Source of the DNA: CAYPXN01 sp964414715
GTDB lineage: Bacteria; UBA10199; JADFYH01
Reading direction: 5' to 3'
Assembly: GCA_964414715.1 (NCBI GenBank)
Contig: CAYPXN010000040.1
Location: forward strand, 1 to 64,000
DNA: 64,000 nt
Shown here: positions 43,820 to 52,325 of the stretch, one piece after another
Numbering within the stretch: the first letter of the stretch is position 1
Layout of the letters: each line of letters starts with the position of its first letter
Translations under genes and position numbers: made by a program
Notes under the pieces: model-generated
What the model was told of the DNA's origin: nothing
Databases searched by the model: none
What the model saw: only the letters and a program-made list of their open reading frames with translations

Positions 43820-44514
43820 ACTTTGGAACCCTCTACATTGTTGCTACTCCTATTGGAAATCTGGCAGACATCACCTATCGAGCGGTTCAAGTATTAAAAG
43901 AAGTGGATTGCATTGCCTGCGAAGACACACGGCATAGTTTAAAACTTCTTAACCACTATCAAATTTCAAAACCTCTTTTAAGTTTTTACGCCCACAATCA
44001 ACAGGGACGCATTCCTCAAATCATCGAAAAACTCAAAGCTGGGGAAAGTATTGCCTTGATTAGCGATGCGGGAACCCCAGGCATTTCAGATCCGGGTGCT
44101 TTGCTCATTTCAAAATGTATTCAAGAAGAAATTAAAGTAGTTCCCATTCCCGGCGCCTGCGCTGCGATTACCGCACTTTGCGCCTCAGCTTTGCCGACGG
44201 ATCGTTTTTACTTTCAGGGTTTTCTCCCTCTCAAACCCGGCAAAAAAAGGAAAGTATTGGAAAATCTCAAAACTCTTGAAGCAACGATTATTATTTATGA
44301 AGCAGGCAACCGAATGTCCGGTCTCATGAAAGAAATTGCCCAGATTTATCCTGAAGCCCAAGTGGTGATTGGTCGCGAGCTGACAAAAATGTATGAAGAA
44401 TTCCTTCGCGGAAAAGCTGCAGATCTCTCGGAAAAAATCCCCCGAGAAGGTCTCAAGGGAGAGTGTGTGGTTTTGATTCACTCTTATTTTTCAAAAGAAG
44501 AAGAAAAGGAATGA
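43816..44514 (+). CDS. rsmI: 16S rRNA (cytidine 2'-O) methyltransferase RsmI
   Basis: 232 residues. LYIVATPIGNLADITYRAVQ, ACEDTRHSLKLL, ALISDAGTPGISDPGA and FYFQGFLPLKPGKKRK are the diagnostic motifs. It methylates the ribose of C1402 of 16S rRNA. Expressed in coupling with nadE. It converges with a patatin gene one base after its stop. Confidence 0.96.
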   Translation: MNFGTLYIVATPIGNLADITYRAVQVLKEVDCIACEDTRHSLKLLNHYQISKPLLSFYAHNQQGRIPQIIEKLKAGESIALISDAGTPGISDPGALLISKCIQEEIKVVPIPGACAAITALCASALPTDRFYFQGFLPLKPGKKRKVLENLKTLEATIIIYEAGNRMSGLMKEIAQIYPEAQVVIGRELTKMYEEFLRGKAADLSEKIPREGLKGECVVLIHSYFSKEEEKE

Positions 44515-44515
44515 T

Positions 44516-45751
44516 TTACTGCTCCATAAATTCCACAATTTCTTCGTGACGGGATTTCATGTCTTCAAAACCCAATTGCAATAAACGTTGGAGGTAACTG
44601 GGTAAAAAGCTGATATAAGACAACATATCAATACCGCCTTTTGTATCAGCATCCAAAAATCGGATCAAAAACTTCTCAAAAGAAGTGAAATGCTCGCTGC
44701 CTTCATGCCGAAAACACTGGCTAAAAATATTTCCAATATCTTGGGAAGGTCGAATACGAAATACCGATATTTTCTTAAGACCTCTTTCTCCAAAAGCGCC
44801 CACATCTTTCTTTTTTCCCAAAAAGGAGTTCATTTTCGAAAGGAAACTTTTTCCCTGCATTTCTTCGCACCATTCTATTATTTTGTTGATGCGTTCGAGT
44901 TGTTCCATGTCGTTCTGAATTTTATCCAGAAACATCGCATTCATCACGCGACCCAAAACCTGACCCAAGGCAGGCGGTTCTCCTTTTACACCTTGAACCG
45001 GAACTTTTTCTCCCGGCTTGGCACGATGATTCAAACCAATCACCAAAATTGCATCTGCACCCAAGTGAATAGCGGGAGAGAGAGGGGTATTCAAGCGCAA
45101 ACCTCCATCGGTATAAGCGACATCATTGATCATCACGCTGGGGAAAATCACAGGGATGGCAGCAGAGGCAGCGGCATGAACGGGTTGAATAGGTCCGTTA
45201 TGAATAATCGCTTCTCCCCGGTAAGGAACTTTTTCATTTTTTTGAACAAAGAGTTCCAGGCGTCCGGTAAAAACATTTGTCGTCACAATCGAAATAGCAT
45301 CTAAAAAACCTTCCTGAATATTGCGTCCAATTCTTTTCCAGGGGATTGCCTGTTCGATAAAGGGAAGAAAAGGGGAGGTGTCCAAGAAGCCCGGAAAGTG
45401 CGGTGATTCCGTTCCCGAACGCCGAAGAAACTTCATCATCATTCCCTTTGAATTCTTACCCAAAAATTCAAATAGAGCTTTCAGATTTCTCTTATAAATA
45501 TTTTCTTCGCGAACGTTTTCCCAGAGACGATAAATTTCATTTCCCTGAAGCTCGGGTACATGGGCTGTAGAAGCCATAAAGCAACTATTCAGGGCGCCCA
45601 CAGAAGCCCCACAAATAATCTCAAAATTTCTGTTTTTGCAAGAAGGGGGGAGTTGGGTGCGCAGATAATGCAAAACGCCCGCTTCATAGGCACCTCGCGC
45701 ACCTCCACCTGACAAAACCAAGGCCAACTTCTTTTTGGATTTTCCTCCCAT
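44516..45751 (-). CDS. Patatin-like phospholipase (paralogue A)
   Basis: 411 residues. Oxyanion motif LVLSGGGARGAYEAGVLHYL, nucleophile elbow GASVGALNS (Ser), and catalytic Asp in YTDGGLRLNTP are all present, so it is likely an active serine hydrolase on phospholipids. No signal peptide. The C-terminal third (about 290-411) shares its pattern (LLSYISFLPSYLQRLLQLG) with the gene at 48215-49471. Such proteins are common in Bdellovibrio-like lineages (general knowledge). Confidence 0.92.
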   Translation of the reverse strand: MGGKSKKKLALVLSGGGARGAYEAGVLHYLRTQLPPSCKNRNFEIICGASVGALNSCFMASTAHVPELQGNEIYRLWENVREENIYKRNLKALFEFLGKNSKGMMMKFLRRSGTESPHFPGFLDTSPFLPFIEQAIPWKRIGRNIQEGFLDAISIVTTNVFTGRLELFVQKNEKVPYRGEAIIHNGPIQPVHAAASAAIPVIFPSVMINDVAYTDGGLRLNTPLSPAIHLGADAILVIGLNHRAKPGEKVPVQGVKGEPPALGQVLGRVMNAMFLDKIQNDMEQLERINKIIEWCEEMQGKSFLSKMNSFLGKKKDVGAFGERGLKKISVFRIRPSQDIGNIFSQCFRHEGSEHFTSFEKFLIRFLDADTKGGIDMLSYISFLPSYLQRLLQLGFEDMKSRHEEIVEFMEQ

Positions 45752-45845
45752 GTTTTTAGATTATAGCGGCAGTTATGATCAAGCGCACCTAAGATTTATC
45801 ATTCACCCCAAGAAAATGAGTGATTTTAACAACAAAATACAAGTT

Positions 45846-46862
45846 TTAACTTCCCGACAAAACTCTCTGGTCAGAAAGCTCATTTAAATATACCTCGAGA
45901 TTACTATAACCCTCCGAAGAAAGACTCGTTTCATTGTGATCTTGAACATGAGGATTGAGCCCGTGAGCCACTTCCCAATCATCCGGCATTCCATCTTGAT
46001 CTGTATCTGTGAGCGTCGTTCCTGAAAGAGAAGGGTAGGCATCATTGGCGGGGTTTGTCCCTGCCGTTCCCCGAGTAATTGTGGGAGTAGCTTCCACACT
46101 GCCTGACAAATATCCCATCAAACGAGCATCCATATTATCGCGAGGAAAAGCCCCATTGTTTGAACGAACATAAGAATTTAAAGTCGCTGTACTTGTATTC
46201 GTAATTTCGGGAAAATCTAATCGAGTGGAGGAGGGACTTGCAATACTGGGGTTCACATCTTCCAAACTTCCATTTCCAATCATTCTCTGATTTCCCGATG
46301 CATAAACCAGATTACCACTGGTTTCATTCAAATCTGCAAGCATCATCAAAGGATCACTTCCTGATTTGAATACATCCAGGTTTCCTATCCAATTTAGGTT
46401 TAAATATTGAGAATTCGAATCACTAGAACTGCAATTATTTCCGTCATTATTTCCCGTGCAACGATTGTAATAAAGGGGATTTTGCGCATCCCACACTAAA
46501 TTATGTGACACTTCTACATTCAGATGATGTGCATTACAATTTGGAGTTAAACCACCATCGGTATTGAGTTCGCAACTCAGCTCTGCCGGAGTGCGGCCCC
46601 CCAAACGAACATATACATTATGATGAAGAGAAATATTTTGCAGATCATGCTCGCTTGTTGAATAGTTGACGAGCAAGCCACCATTTTCATTATGGTCTGT
46701 AAGGGTTTCAGCCAAAATTGAGTTTTGCAAAGTGACATTCTTCGATCGAGATATTTCTGTTGCTTCATCGGTGGCATTCTCAAGTGAAAGATGATCTCCT
46801 ATGAAAATTGAAGAACCACCTACTCTGATAGCATCACCCTGAACAGCCCCAGAATCTCCTCG
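45846..46862 (-). pseudogene. C-terminal two-thirds of a pectate-lyase-like protein after an in-frame TGA
   Basis: The frame of the upstream fragment continues straight through TGA (46863-46865) into RGDSGAVQGDAIRVGG, then FIGDHLSLENATDEATEI, the parallel beta-helix region. The C-terminus has DTDQDGMPDDWEVAHGLNP, a calcium-binding thrombospondin type 3-like motif used as a tail on secreted polysaccharide lyases. The first ATG is at 46730, without a ribosome-binding site. The pair forms one gene of about 508 codons. Confidence 0.8.
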
Positions 46863-47372
46863 TCACATCCTTAAGTGACGAACGATAATATTCTGGCAAT
46901 CGTAAGGGTCATAGACATTGTCGCAAATCAAACCTCCATGAATCACAATGCCACCAGGAGAAGTTTGACCTGCAATAGTCATATTGGGTTCTTTGATGAT
47001 AATATCCGAGTTGATGACGCCACTGGTTGCAAAAACAATATATTTATTTCCCACGACATCAACCGCTGCCTGCAGGGAACCAGGTCCATCGGCATTTGTA
47101 TTCGTCACATAAACTACCTGAGCTGAATTGGAACGTGCTCCGCTAGAACAAGCTCCAAAACCTTCCGCGCCTGGGAAAGAAGGGATGCTGCCCGTACAAC
47201 TTGTCAGGCCCTCTAATCCCGTTCCTCCTCCGCCGTGATCTCCGGTATTGCCACCGCCTCCGGATCCGTCACTATTTCCAGATCCATTTCCGGACGAGCC
47301 TCCACAGGAAATCGTTCCCAGACTTAAAAGAAGAAATAAAATGTTAAGGAAAGTGAAAAGACGTTTACACAT
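46863..47372 (-). CDS. N-terminal part of a pectate-lyase-like lipoprotein, truncated
   Basis: 169 residues before TGA. The signal peptide has a lipobox ending GTISC, followed by a Gly/Ser linker (GGSSGNGSGNSDGSGGGG), then FPGAEGFGACSSGARS and VVYVTNTNADGPGSLQAAVD, the classical N-terminus of secreted pectate lyases. It ends IIVRHLRM, then TGA where an Arg codon (CGA) would give the usual R-H-L-R-M-R-R-G-D. Pectate lyases cleave plant polygalacturonate. The stop may be a nonsense mutation or a sequence error. Confidence 0.82.
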   Translation of the reverse strand: MCKRLFTFLNILFLLLSLGTISCGGSSGNGSGNSDGSGGGGNTGDHGGGGTGLEGLTSCTGSIPSFPGAEGFGACSSGARSNSAQVVYVTNTNADGPGSLQAAVDVVGNKYIVFATSGVINSDIIIKEPNMTIAGQTSPGGIVIHGGLICDNVYDPYDCQNIIVRHLRM

Positions 47373-47447
47373 AATGACCTCTCTTCATCATGTGTCCCCA
47401 GGCAGACTTAATATCATCTCATAAAAGAAAGTCTAAAGCCATACCCA

Positions 47448-48083
47448 TTATAAATCTGACAAAAAAGGATTTTCTTTGCGCTCATAACCAATCGAAGTGG
47501 AAGGACCGTGTCCGGGATGGACGATTGTGTCGTCATCGAATTGCAATATTTTATCCTGAATGGACTTGAGAATCAGGTTGTAATCTCCGCCCCACAAATC
47601 TGTACGCCCGATACTTTGCATAAACAAAGTATCCCCCGTAAAAAGAAGCGGAATCTCCGCATTCAAATGAAAAGTCAAACTTCCCGGGGTATGACCCGGT
47701 GTGTGCAAGATTTCTACTTTATGTTCTCCGAACTTCAATTCATCCCCTTGCTGGAGAAAATGTGTTACTTGAGGAACTGCTTTGGGAGCAAATCCAAAAA
47801 GGGCACATTGCATGGGAACATTTTCATAAAGAAACATATCTTCTTTATGTAAACATACTTCCGACTTTGTTTTATCGTAAACAGCTTGGGTAGCTCCCAG
47901 ATGATCAAAATGTGCATGGGTATGAAGAATGTATTTCACCTTCAAATCATGTTGTTTCAAAACAGCGATAATCTTTTCTGCTTCGTCACCCGGATCGATT
48001 ACAATTGCTTCGCCTGATTTTTTATCTCCCAGTATTGTGCAAGTGCATTGGAGAGGACCGAGAGGCATTTGTTCAATAATCAT
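47448..48083 (-). CDS. Metallo-beta-lactamase fold hydrolase, glyoxalase II-like
   Basis: 211 residues from the ATG at 48083 (AGGA seven bases upstream); the frame is open to 48134. The zinc-binding motif is THAHFDHLGA, with later histidine HTPGHTPGSL, aspartate FTGDTLF and final histidine VHPGHGPST. The short GloB-like family includes thioesterases of the hydroxyacylglutathione hydrolase type. Cytoplasmic. It is divergent from patatin paralogue B. Confidence 0.92.
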   Translation of the reverse strand: MIIEQMPLGPLQCTCTILGDKKSGEAIVIDPGDEAEKIIAVLKQHDLKVKYILHTHAHFDHLGATQAVYDKTKSEVCLHKEDMFLYENVPMQCALFGFAPKAVPQVTHFLQQGDELKFGEHKVEILHTPGHTPGSLTFHLNAEIPLLFTGDTLFMQSIGRTDLWGGDYNLILKSIQDKILQFDDDTIVHPGHGPSTSIGYERKENPFLSDL

Positions 48084-48214
48084 ATTCATTCCTAAAATAA
48101 GTGATGAGACCCTAATCAATAATCTAAAAAACAATAGACAGCAACCCCTTCTTTGCCCTTAAAATAGTGGAATTCCGAGGAGCGGGACTTTTTTTCACAC
48201 TTCAGGGGAGGCTT

Positions 48215-49471
48215 ATGGGACATTTGGGATTGGTATTATCAGCAGGAGGCGCTCGCGCTGCTTATGAAGCGGGAGTTTTACATTATATTCGCACAGGACT
48301 TCCCAAACATATTGCGGCAAAACCCTTTGATGTTCTCTGTGGCAGCTCCGCGGGAGCTATCAACACTGTAGGACTTGCGGCTCTGGCACACGACCCCGTT
48401 TATCAGGGAGAACAAATCAAAAATCTTTGGCTGAACCTCACCCAAGACAATATCTATAAAAGAGATTTTTCAACCACTGCAGGATTTGTCATGAGTTCTT
48501 TGGGAGGAATTGTTCGAAACCTCACCACACTCAGTCCTTTTGATTTGGGAAATAAAAAAGGACCTCACCTGACTGCTTTTTTCGACACCAGCCCCTTAAA
48601 AGAACTTCTCAAGAAAATTATCCCTTTTGATCAAATCCAGAAAAATATTGATAACAATCTCATCAAGGCAATTAGCGTTACCACGACAAATACTCGCAGT
48701 GGTCGCAGTGAACTCTTCATGCAAAAACGGAAAGATGTGGAATACACGGGAGAATATATTCATCATCTGGGTCCCTTGAAGGTTGACCACGTTATGGCTT
48801 CGGCTGCCATTCCGGTAATTTTTCCCTCTGTAAAAATCGGCAAAGTATACTACACGGACGGGGGACTGCGTTTGTTTACGCCCATGTCTCCTGCAATACA
48901 GTTGGGGGCAGACCGCATCATCATTATCGGACTTCGTCATCGTCCCACACCGGAAGAAATGATTGAATATGATAGCAAGGAAATGACCCATCCTCCTTCT
49001 GTGGCAGAACTGATGGGACGAGTAATGAACGGAATTTTTCTGGATCGTATCCAGTTCGATTTGGAACAGGCCCAACGCATTAATAAAATCATTGATTGGA
49101 GCCAGAAAGTTTTTGGAGACGATTACCTTGATCAAATCAACCGTTTCCTGAAAAAGCAGGGCATTATTGGAGACATTGCCAGCCGAGGATTAAGGAAATT
49201 ACGCTATGTAGAAATTTTACCTTCTGAATTCGTAAGCAATCTTTTTGAACGTTGGTTCAAAAAAGCCAGAAAAGACGGTTCGATTGATTTCTCCAGCATG
49301 GAAAAACTTCTCACCCGACTTTTGGATGTCAATACGGATGGCGCGATCGAACTTCTGAGCTACCTGACTTTTTCAAAAGATTACCTAAAAGAACTCATTG
49401 ACTTGGGCTACGAGGATGCCAAAAGACAGAGAAATCGATTGATAGACTTAATGGATGATGATGAGGAATAA
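48215..49471 (+). CDS. Patatin-like phospholipase (paralogue B)
   Basis: 418 residues from the ATG at 48215, where GGGGAGG lies 4 bases upstream; the frame is open from 48167 but the extra sequence is unlike the paralogue. The oxyanion motif reads LVLSAGGARAAYEAGVLHYI, so two glycines of the usual GGGxRG are Ala; the nucleophile elbow GSSAGAIN and Asp in YTDGGLRLFTP are intact. Clear paralogue of 44516-45751 across the full length, in opposite orientation. It directly abuts xth. Confidence 0.92.
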   Translation: MGHLGLVLSAGGARAAYEAGVLHYIRTGLPKHIAAKPFDVLCGSSAGAINTVGLAALAHDPVYQGEQIKNLWLNLTQDNIYKRDFSTTAGFVMSSLGGIVRNLTTLSPFDLGNKKGPHLTAFFDTSPLKELLKKIIPFDQIQKNIDNNLIKAISVTTTNTRSGRSELFMQKRKDVEYTGEYIHHLGPLKVDHVMASAAIPVIFPSVKIGKVYYTDGGLRLFTPMSPAIQLGADRIIIIGLRHRPTPEEMIEYDSKEMTHPPSVAELMGRVMNGIFLDRIQFDLEQAQRINKIIDWSQKVFGDDYLDQINRFLKKQGIIGDIASRGLRKLRYVEILPSEFVSNLFERWFKKARKDGSIDFSSMEKLLTRLLDVNTDGAIELLSYLTFSKDYLKELIDLGYEDAKRQRNRLIDLMDDDEE

Positions 49472-50227
49472 ATGAAACTTATTTCCTGGAATGTAAATGG
49501 TATCCGAGCCGTCCTTCAAAAAGGATTTTTGGATTGGCTTAAGAAAGAAAATCCGGATGTACTTGCCCTTCAAGAAACCAAGGCAAAGCCTTCCCAACTC
49601 ACAGAAGAAATTCTCAATCCTGTGGGTTATAAAACTTATTGGTCCGCTGCAAAAAAACCAGGCTATAGTGGTGTTGCTTTATTTATCAAAGATGGCGGAA
49701 AAGAAATCCAAGAAGGCTTGGGAATTCAAAAATTCGATGACGAAGGAAGAACTCTCATTGCAGAGTTTGACGATTTTTTTCTCATGAATGGATATTACCC
49801 CAATGGACGGGATGACCTCTCTCGTGTCGATTTCAAACTCGAATACAGTGATGAAGCTCTCAGTTTCGCTAACAAGTTAAAGAAAAACAAACCCGTCATT
49901 CTCTGTGGTGATTTCAATACCGCACACAAAGAAATCGACTTGGCACGACCCAAAGAAAATGTGGAAAATACGGGCTTTCTTCCCATTGAGCGTGCATGGA
50001 TTGATAAATTTCTTTCACAGGGTTACGTAGATATTTTTAGAAATTTTGAAAAAAGTGGGGGATGGTATTCTTGGTGGTCTTATCGGGCAGGTGCTCGCCC
50101 CCGAAATGTGGGTTGGAGAATTGACTATTTTTTCGTAACAGAAGACATTCAACATTCTGTTAAAAACTCTTATTATCAAACCCAAGTGATGGGATCGGAT
50201 CATTGCCCAGTAGTTTTAGAATTGTAG
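49472..50227 (+). CDS. xth: Exodeoxyribonuclease III
   Basis: 251 residues. LISWNVNGIRAVLQKGFLDW, DVLALQETKAKP, YYPNGR, CGDFNTAHKEIDL and the C-terminal GSDHCPVVLEL carry the Asn, Glu, Asp and His of the endonuclease/exonuclease/phosphatase active site. It acts as an AP endonuclease and 3' exonuclease in base excision repair. The ATG follows the previous TAA directly. Confidence 0.96.
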   Translation: MKLISWNVNGIRAVLQKGFLDWLKKENPDVLALQETKAKPSQLTEEILNPVGYKTYWSAAKKPGYSGVALFIKDGGKEIQEGLGIQKFDDEGRTLIAEFDDFFLMNGYYPNGRDDLSRVDFKLEYSDEALSFANKLKKNKPVILCGDFNTAHKEIDLARPKENVENTGFLPIERAWIDKFLSQGYVDIFRNFEKSGGWYSWWSYRAGARPRNVGWRIDYFFVTEDIQHSVKNSYYQTQVMGSDHCPVVLEL

Positions 50228-50233
50228 GTTTTT

Positions 50234-50989
50234 ATGTTCGGAAACAAAAAAGACGTCGAAAATCTTGAAGTAGAAATTCAAAAACTTCACAAAAAGATCG
50301 AAAATCTTGAAAAAACTCACGAAGAAGAGCTCAAGGTTTTAAAAAACCAAATCGCTTTTCTTGTAAAAGGTTTACCTCTTAACACTCAAAGTGTTTTTTC
50401 TGGCTTGGCTTATTCAGAAGTTCCCAAAGAAAAAGTTCCCAGCTTCATTCAGGAAACACCGAACTTACTGGTTTTGGATGTCAGAAGCGATGAAGGTTGG
50501 ATGAATGGTCATATTCCCAACGCGAAACATATACCTGCACAACAAGTATTCTCACGTCTTGTAGAACTCTCAGATAAGAATCGCCCCTTATTAACCATCT
50601 GTGCAAATGGAAACACAGCCCTCACAGTTGCCCAACTGCTGGTCAAAGAAGGTTATCGTTATGTCTTCAATGCTTTGGGAGGTATGGCAGGTTACAATGG
50701 ACCTTTGGAACTTCCTTCGATTGAAAAAACAGATGAAGCTTTTATCAAAGGGGATAACCGTGACTTAATCCAAAAAGTTATTGAAATTTTGGATCGCGAT
50801 GTAAGACCTGGCTTGAAACGCGATGGGGGAGACCTCAAGCTTTTGGCGGTAGAACAAGGAATCGTAAAAGTAAAAATGACGGGTGCCTGCTTGGGTTGCG
50901 GTTCTCAAAAAAGAACTGTTGAAGATGGAATTAAAACTCACTTAATGAAACTGATTCCTGAAATAAAAGGAATAGAGGATCATAGCTAA
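50234..50989 (+). CDS. Coiled-coil, rhodanese and NifU C-terminal domain fusion
   Basis: 251 residues. Residues of about 5-40 are a coiled-coil (VENLEVEIQKLHKKIENLEK). Residues of about 62-150 are a rhodanese domain with VLDVRSDEGWMNGHIPNA and a catalytic Cys in TICANGNTA. Residues of about 172-245 are a NifU-like scaffold domain with VRPGLKRDGGDLKLL and the CxxC ACLGCGSQ that holds a Fe-S cluster. The fusion suggests sulphur transfer or iron-sulphur assembly in one protein (inference). Confidence 0.9.
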   Translation: MFGNKKDVENLEVEIQKLHKKIENLEKTHEEELKVLKNQIAFLVKGLPLNTQSVFSGLAYSEVPKEKVPSFIQETPNLLVLDVRSDEGWMNGHIPNAKHIPAQQVFSRLVELSDKNRPLLTICANGNTALTVAQLLVKEGYRYVFNALGGMAGYNGPLELPSIEKTDEAFIKGDNRDLIQKVIEILDRDVRPGLKRDGGDLKLLAVEQGIVKVKMTGACLGCGSQKRTVEDGIKTHLMKLIPEIKGIEDHS

Positions 50990-51011
50990 AGAACACAAGG
51001 CCCCCTGGCCC

Positions 51012-51029
51012 CCTCTTAAAATTAAGAGG
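51012..51029. repeat. Palindrome CCTCTTAA-AA-TTAAGAGG upstream of sodC
   Basis: Perfect 8-base inverted repeat with a 2-base centre, inside CCCCCTCTTAAAATTAAGAGGAG-like sequence. The same arm sequence, inverted, occurs at 63268-63289. It could be a hairpin at the end of the rhodanese-NifU transcript or a member of a short dispersed repeat. Confidence 0.5.
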
Positions 51030-51049
51030 AGCTTGGGAGGAGTTGTGAT

Positions 51050-51073
51050 ATGAAAAAGAAAGGAAATTTATGA
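51050..51073 (+). CDS. Possible 7-codon leader ORF translationally coupled to sodC
   Basis: ATG at 51050, preceded by GGGAGGAG, encodes MKKKGNL and ends with TGA that overlaps the sodC ATG as ATGA. The sodC ribosome-binding site AAAGGAA lies inside this short frame. It may help load ribosomes onto sodC or be only chance. Confidence 0.3.
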   Translation: MKKKGNL

Positions 51074-51615
51074 AAAAATTGATTTATCTTCTCTCTGCTT
51101 CTTTTTTATTTTTTACCCTTCCTACTCATGCCAAACAAAAGAAAGAAGCTCCCCCTAATTATCAAGCAAAAGCAGAAATTTTTAATGCCGATGGCCAACA
51201 GGTAGGACGTGCTGTTTTTTTTGAAAACGGAGACAGTGTTCGCATGATCGTAGAAACAATCGGTCTACCTGCGGGAAATCACGGAATTCATATCCACGAA
51301 TTTGGTGTTTGCGAAAGACCTGAATTTAAAACTGCAGGAAACCATTTCAATCCCAAATCCAAACATCATGGTCTTCAAAACAAATCGGGCGCCCATGGAG
51401 GCGACATGCCCAATTTGAAAGTGGAAGATGGAAGTATGGCTGGCCGATTGGAATATATCCTGCCTGACGTGAATTTGGGATCCGGCAAAGATGGGCTTCT
51501 GAAAAAAGACGGTACCAGTATTGTGATTCATGCTTCTTATGACGATCAAACCTCGGACCCCTCGGGAAATTCTGGAGCACGCATCGCCTGTGGGGTAATT
51601 GAATCAAGCCGATAA
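51070..51615 (+). CDS. sodC: Cu/Zn superoxide dismutase family protein
   Basis: 181 residues with signal peptide (LLSASFLFFTLPTHA), so periplasmic. The metal ligands are seen in GNHGIHIHEFG (two Cu His), AGNHFNPKSKHHG (bridging and Zn His), HGGDMPNL (Zn His and the Asp of the Zn site) and IVIHASYDD (last Cu His). Cysteines in GVCERP and ARIACGV form the family disulphide. It converts superoxide to peroxide. The stop TAA shares its last base with the trmN6 ATG. Confidence 0.94.
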   Translation: MKKLIYLLSASFLFFTLPTHAKQKKEAPPNYQAKAEIFNADGQQVGRAVFFENGDSVRMIVETIGLPAGNHGIHIHEFGVCERPEFKTAGNHFNPKSKHHGLQNKSGAHGGDMPNLKVEDGSMAGRLEYILPDVNLGSGKDGLLKKDGTSIVIHASYDDQTSDPSGNSGARIACGVIESSR

Positions 51616-52325
51616 TGGAAATCCTTGAACTTTTACAAGCAGAGAAGGGATATCGTTACAACATCGACTCCATGCTTCTCGCCCGCTTCGCGAATTTTAA
51701 AGAATCGGAAAAAGTTTGTGACCTAGGAAGTGGCGTAGGAATCCTGGCCATCCTCGCTCTCCTTCGAGGTAAAGCTTCAAAAGTCTGGGCGATAGAAGTT
51801 CAAGAAGAGCTTTCAAAATATCTCCATAAAAACATTGAAAAATATAGCTTAAAAGACAGCCTAACTGTTTTGGAAACAAACTGGAAAGAAGTCAAAAAGC
51901 ATCTCAAAGCTGCAAGTATGGATCTGCTCATCAGCAATCCTCCTTACCGCAAAGCACAGAGTGGAAAAATTCCGCAACATTCGGTCAAAGCAATCGCAAA
52001 ACAAGAAATTGAAGGCTGTATGAGCGATTTAATTGCAGCAGCTTCCTATTTAATGAAACCCAAAGGCAGATTTGTAGTCATTTATCCCTGCTTGCGTCTG
52101 GAAGAATTCATGCTCGAAATCGCCAAGAAAAAACTTAAAATTCAAAGGATGCAATTCATTCATCCTTTTTTAGAAAAGAAGGCCACTCACTTTATGGCGG
52201 AAACCGTAAGGTCTGTCGCGGGAGAAATCACTCTCGAAAAACCCCTCATCATTTACAAAGATCCTGATCATTATATGCCGGAAATTGAAAATTGGTTGGG
52301 GAGTAAGAAAACTAAATCCCTTTAA
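51615..52325 (+). CDS. trmN6: tRNA1(Val) (adenine37-N6)-methyltransferase-like
   Basis: 236 residues. A class I methyltransferase with VCDLGSGVGILAILALL (SAM motif I) and LLISNPPYRKAQSGK, the NPPY of adenine N6 methylases, as in E. coli YfiC/TrmN6. The N-terminal EKGYRYNIDSMLLARF is the family's tRNA-methylase start. Its 3' end overlaps the convergent crotonase by 14 bases. Confidence 0.9.
   Translation: MEILELLQAEKGYRYNIDSMLLARFANFKESEKVCDLGSGVGILAILALLRGKASKVWAIEVQEELSKYLHKNIEKYSLKDSLTVLETNWKEVKKHLKAASMDLLISNPPYRKAQSGKIPQHSVKAIAKQEIEGCMSDLIAAASYLMKPKGRFVVIYPCLRLEEFMLEIAKKKLKIQRMQFIHPFLEKKATHFMAETVRSVAGEITLEKPLIIYKDPDHYMPEIENWLGSKKTKSL

Noticed and set aside
31990..46870. Alternative genetic code (TAG or TGA as sense)
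   Set aside because: TAG and TGA both end intact, conserved genes in the window (for example lolC, lolD, hemC and murJ), so reassignment would extend them.
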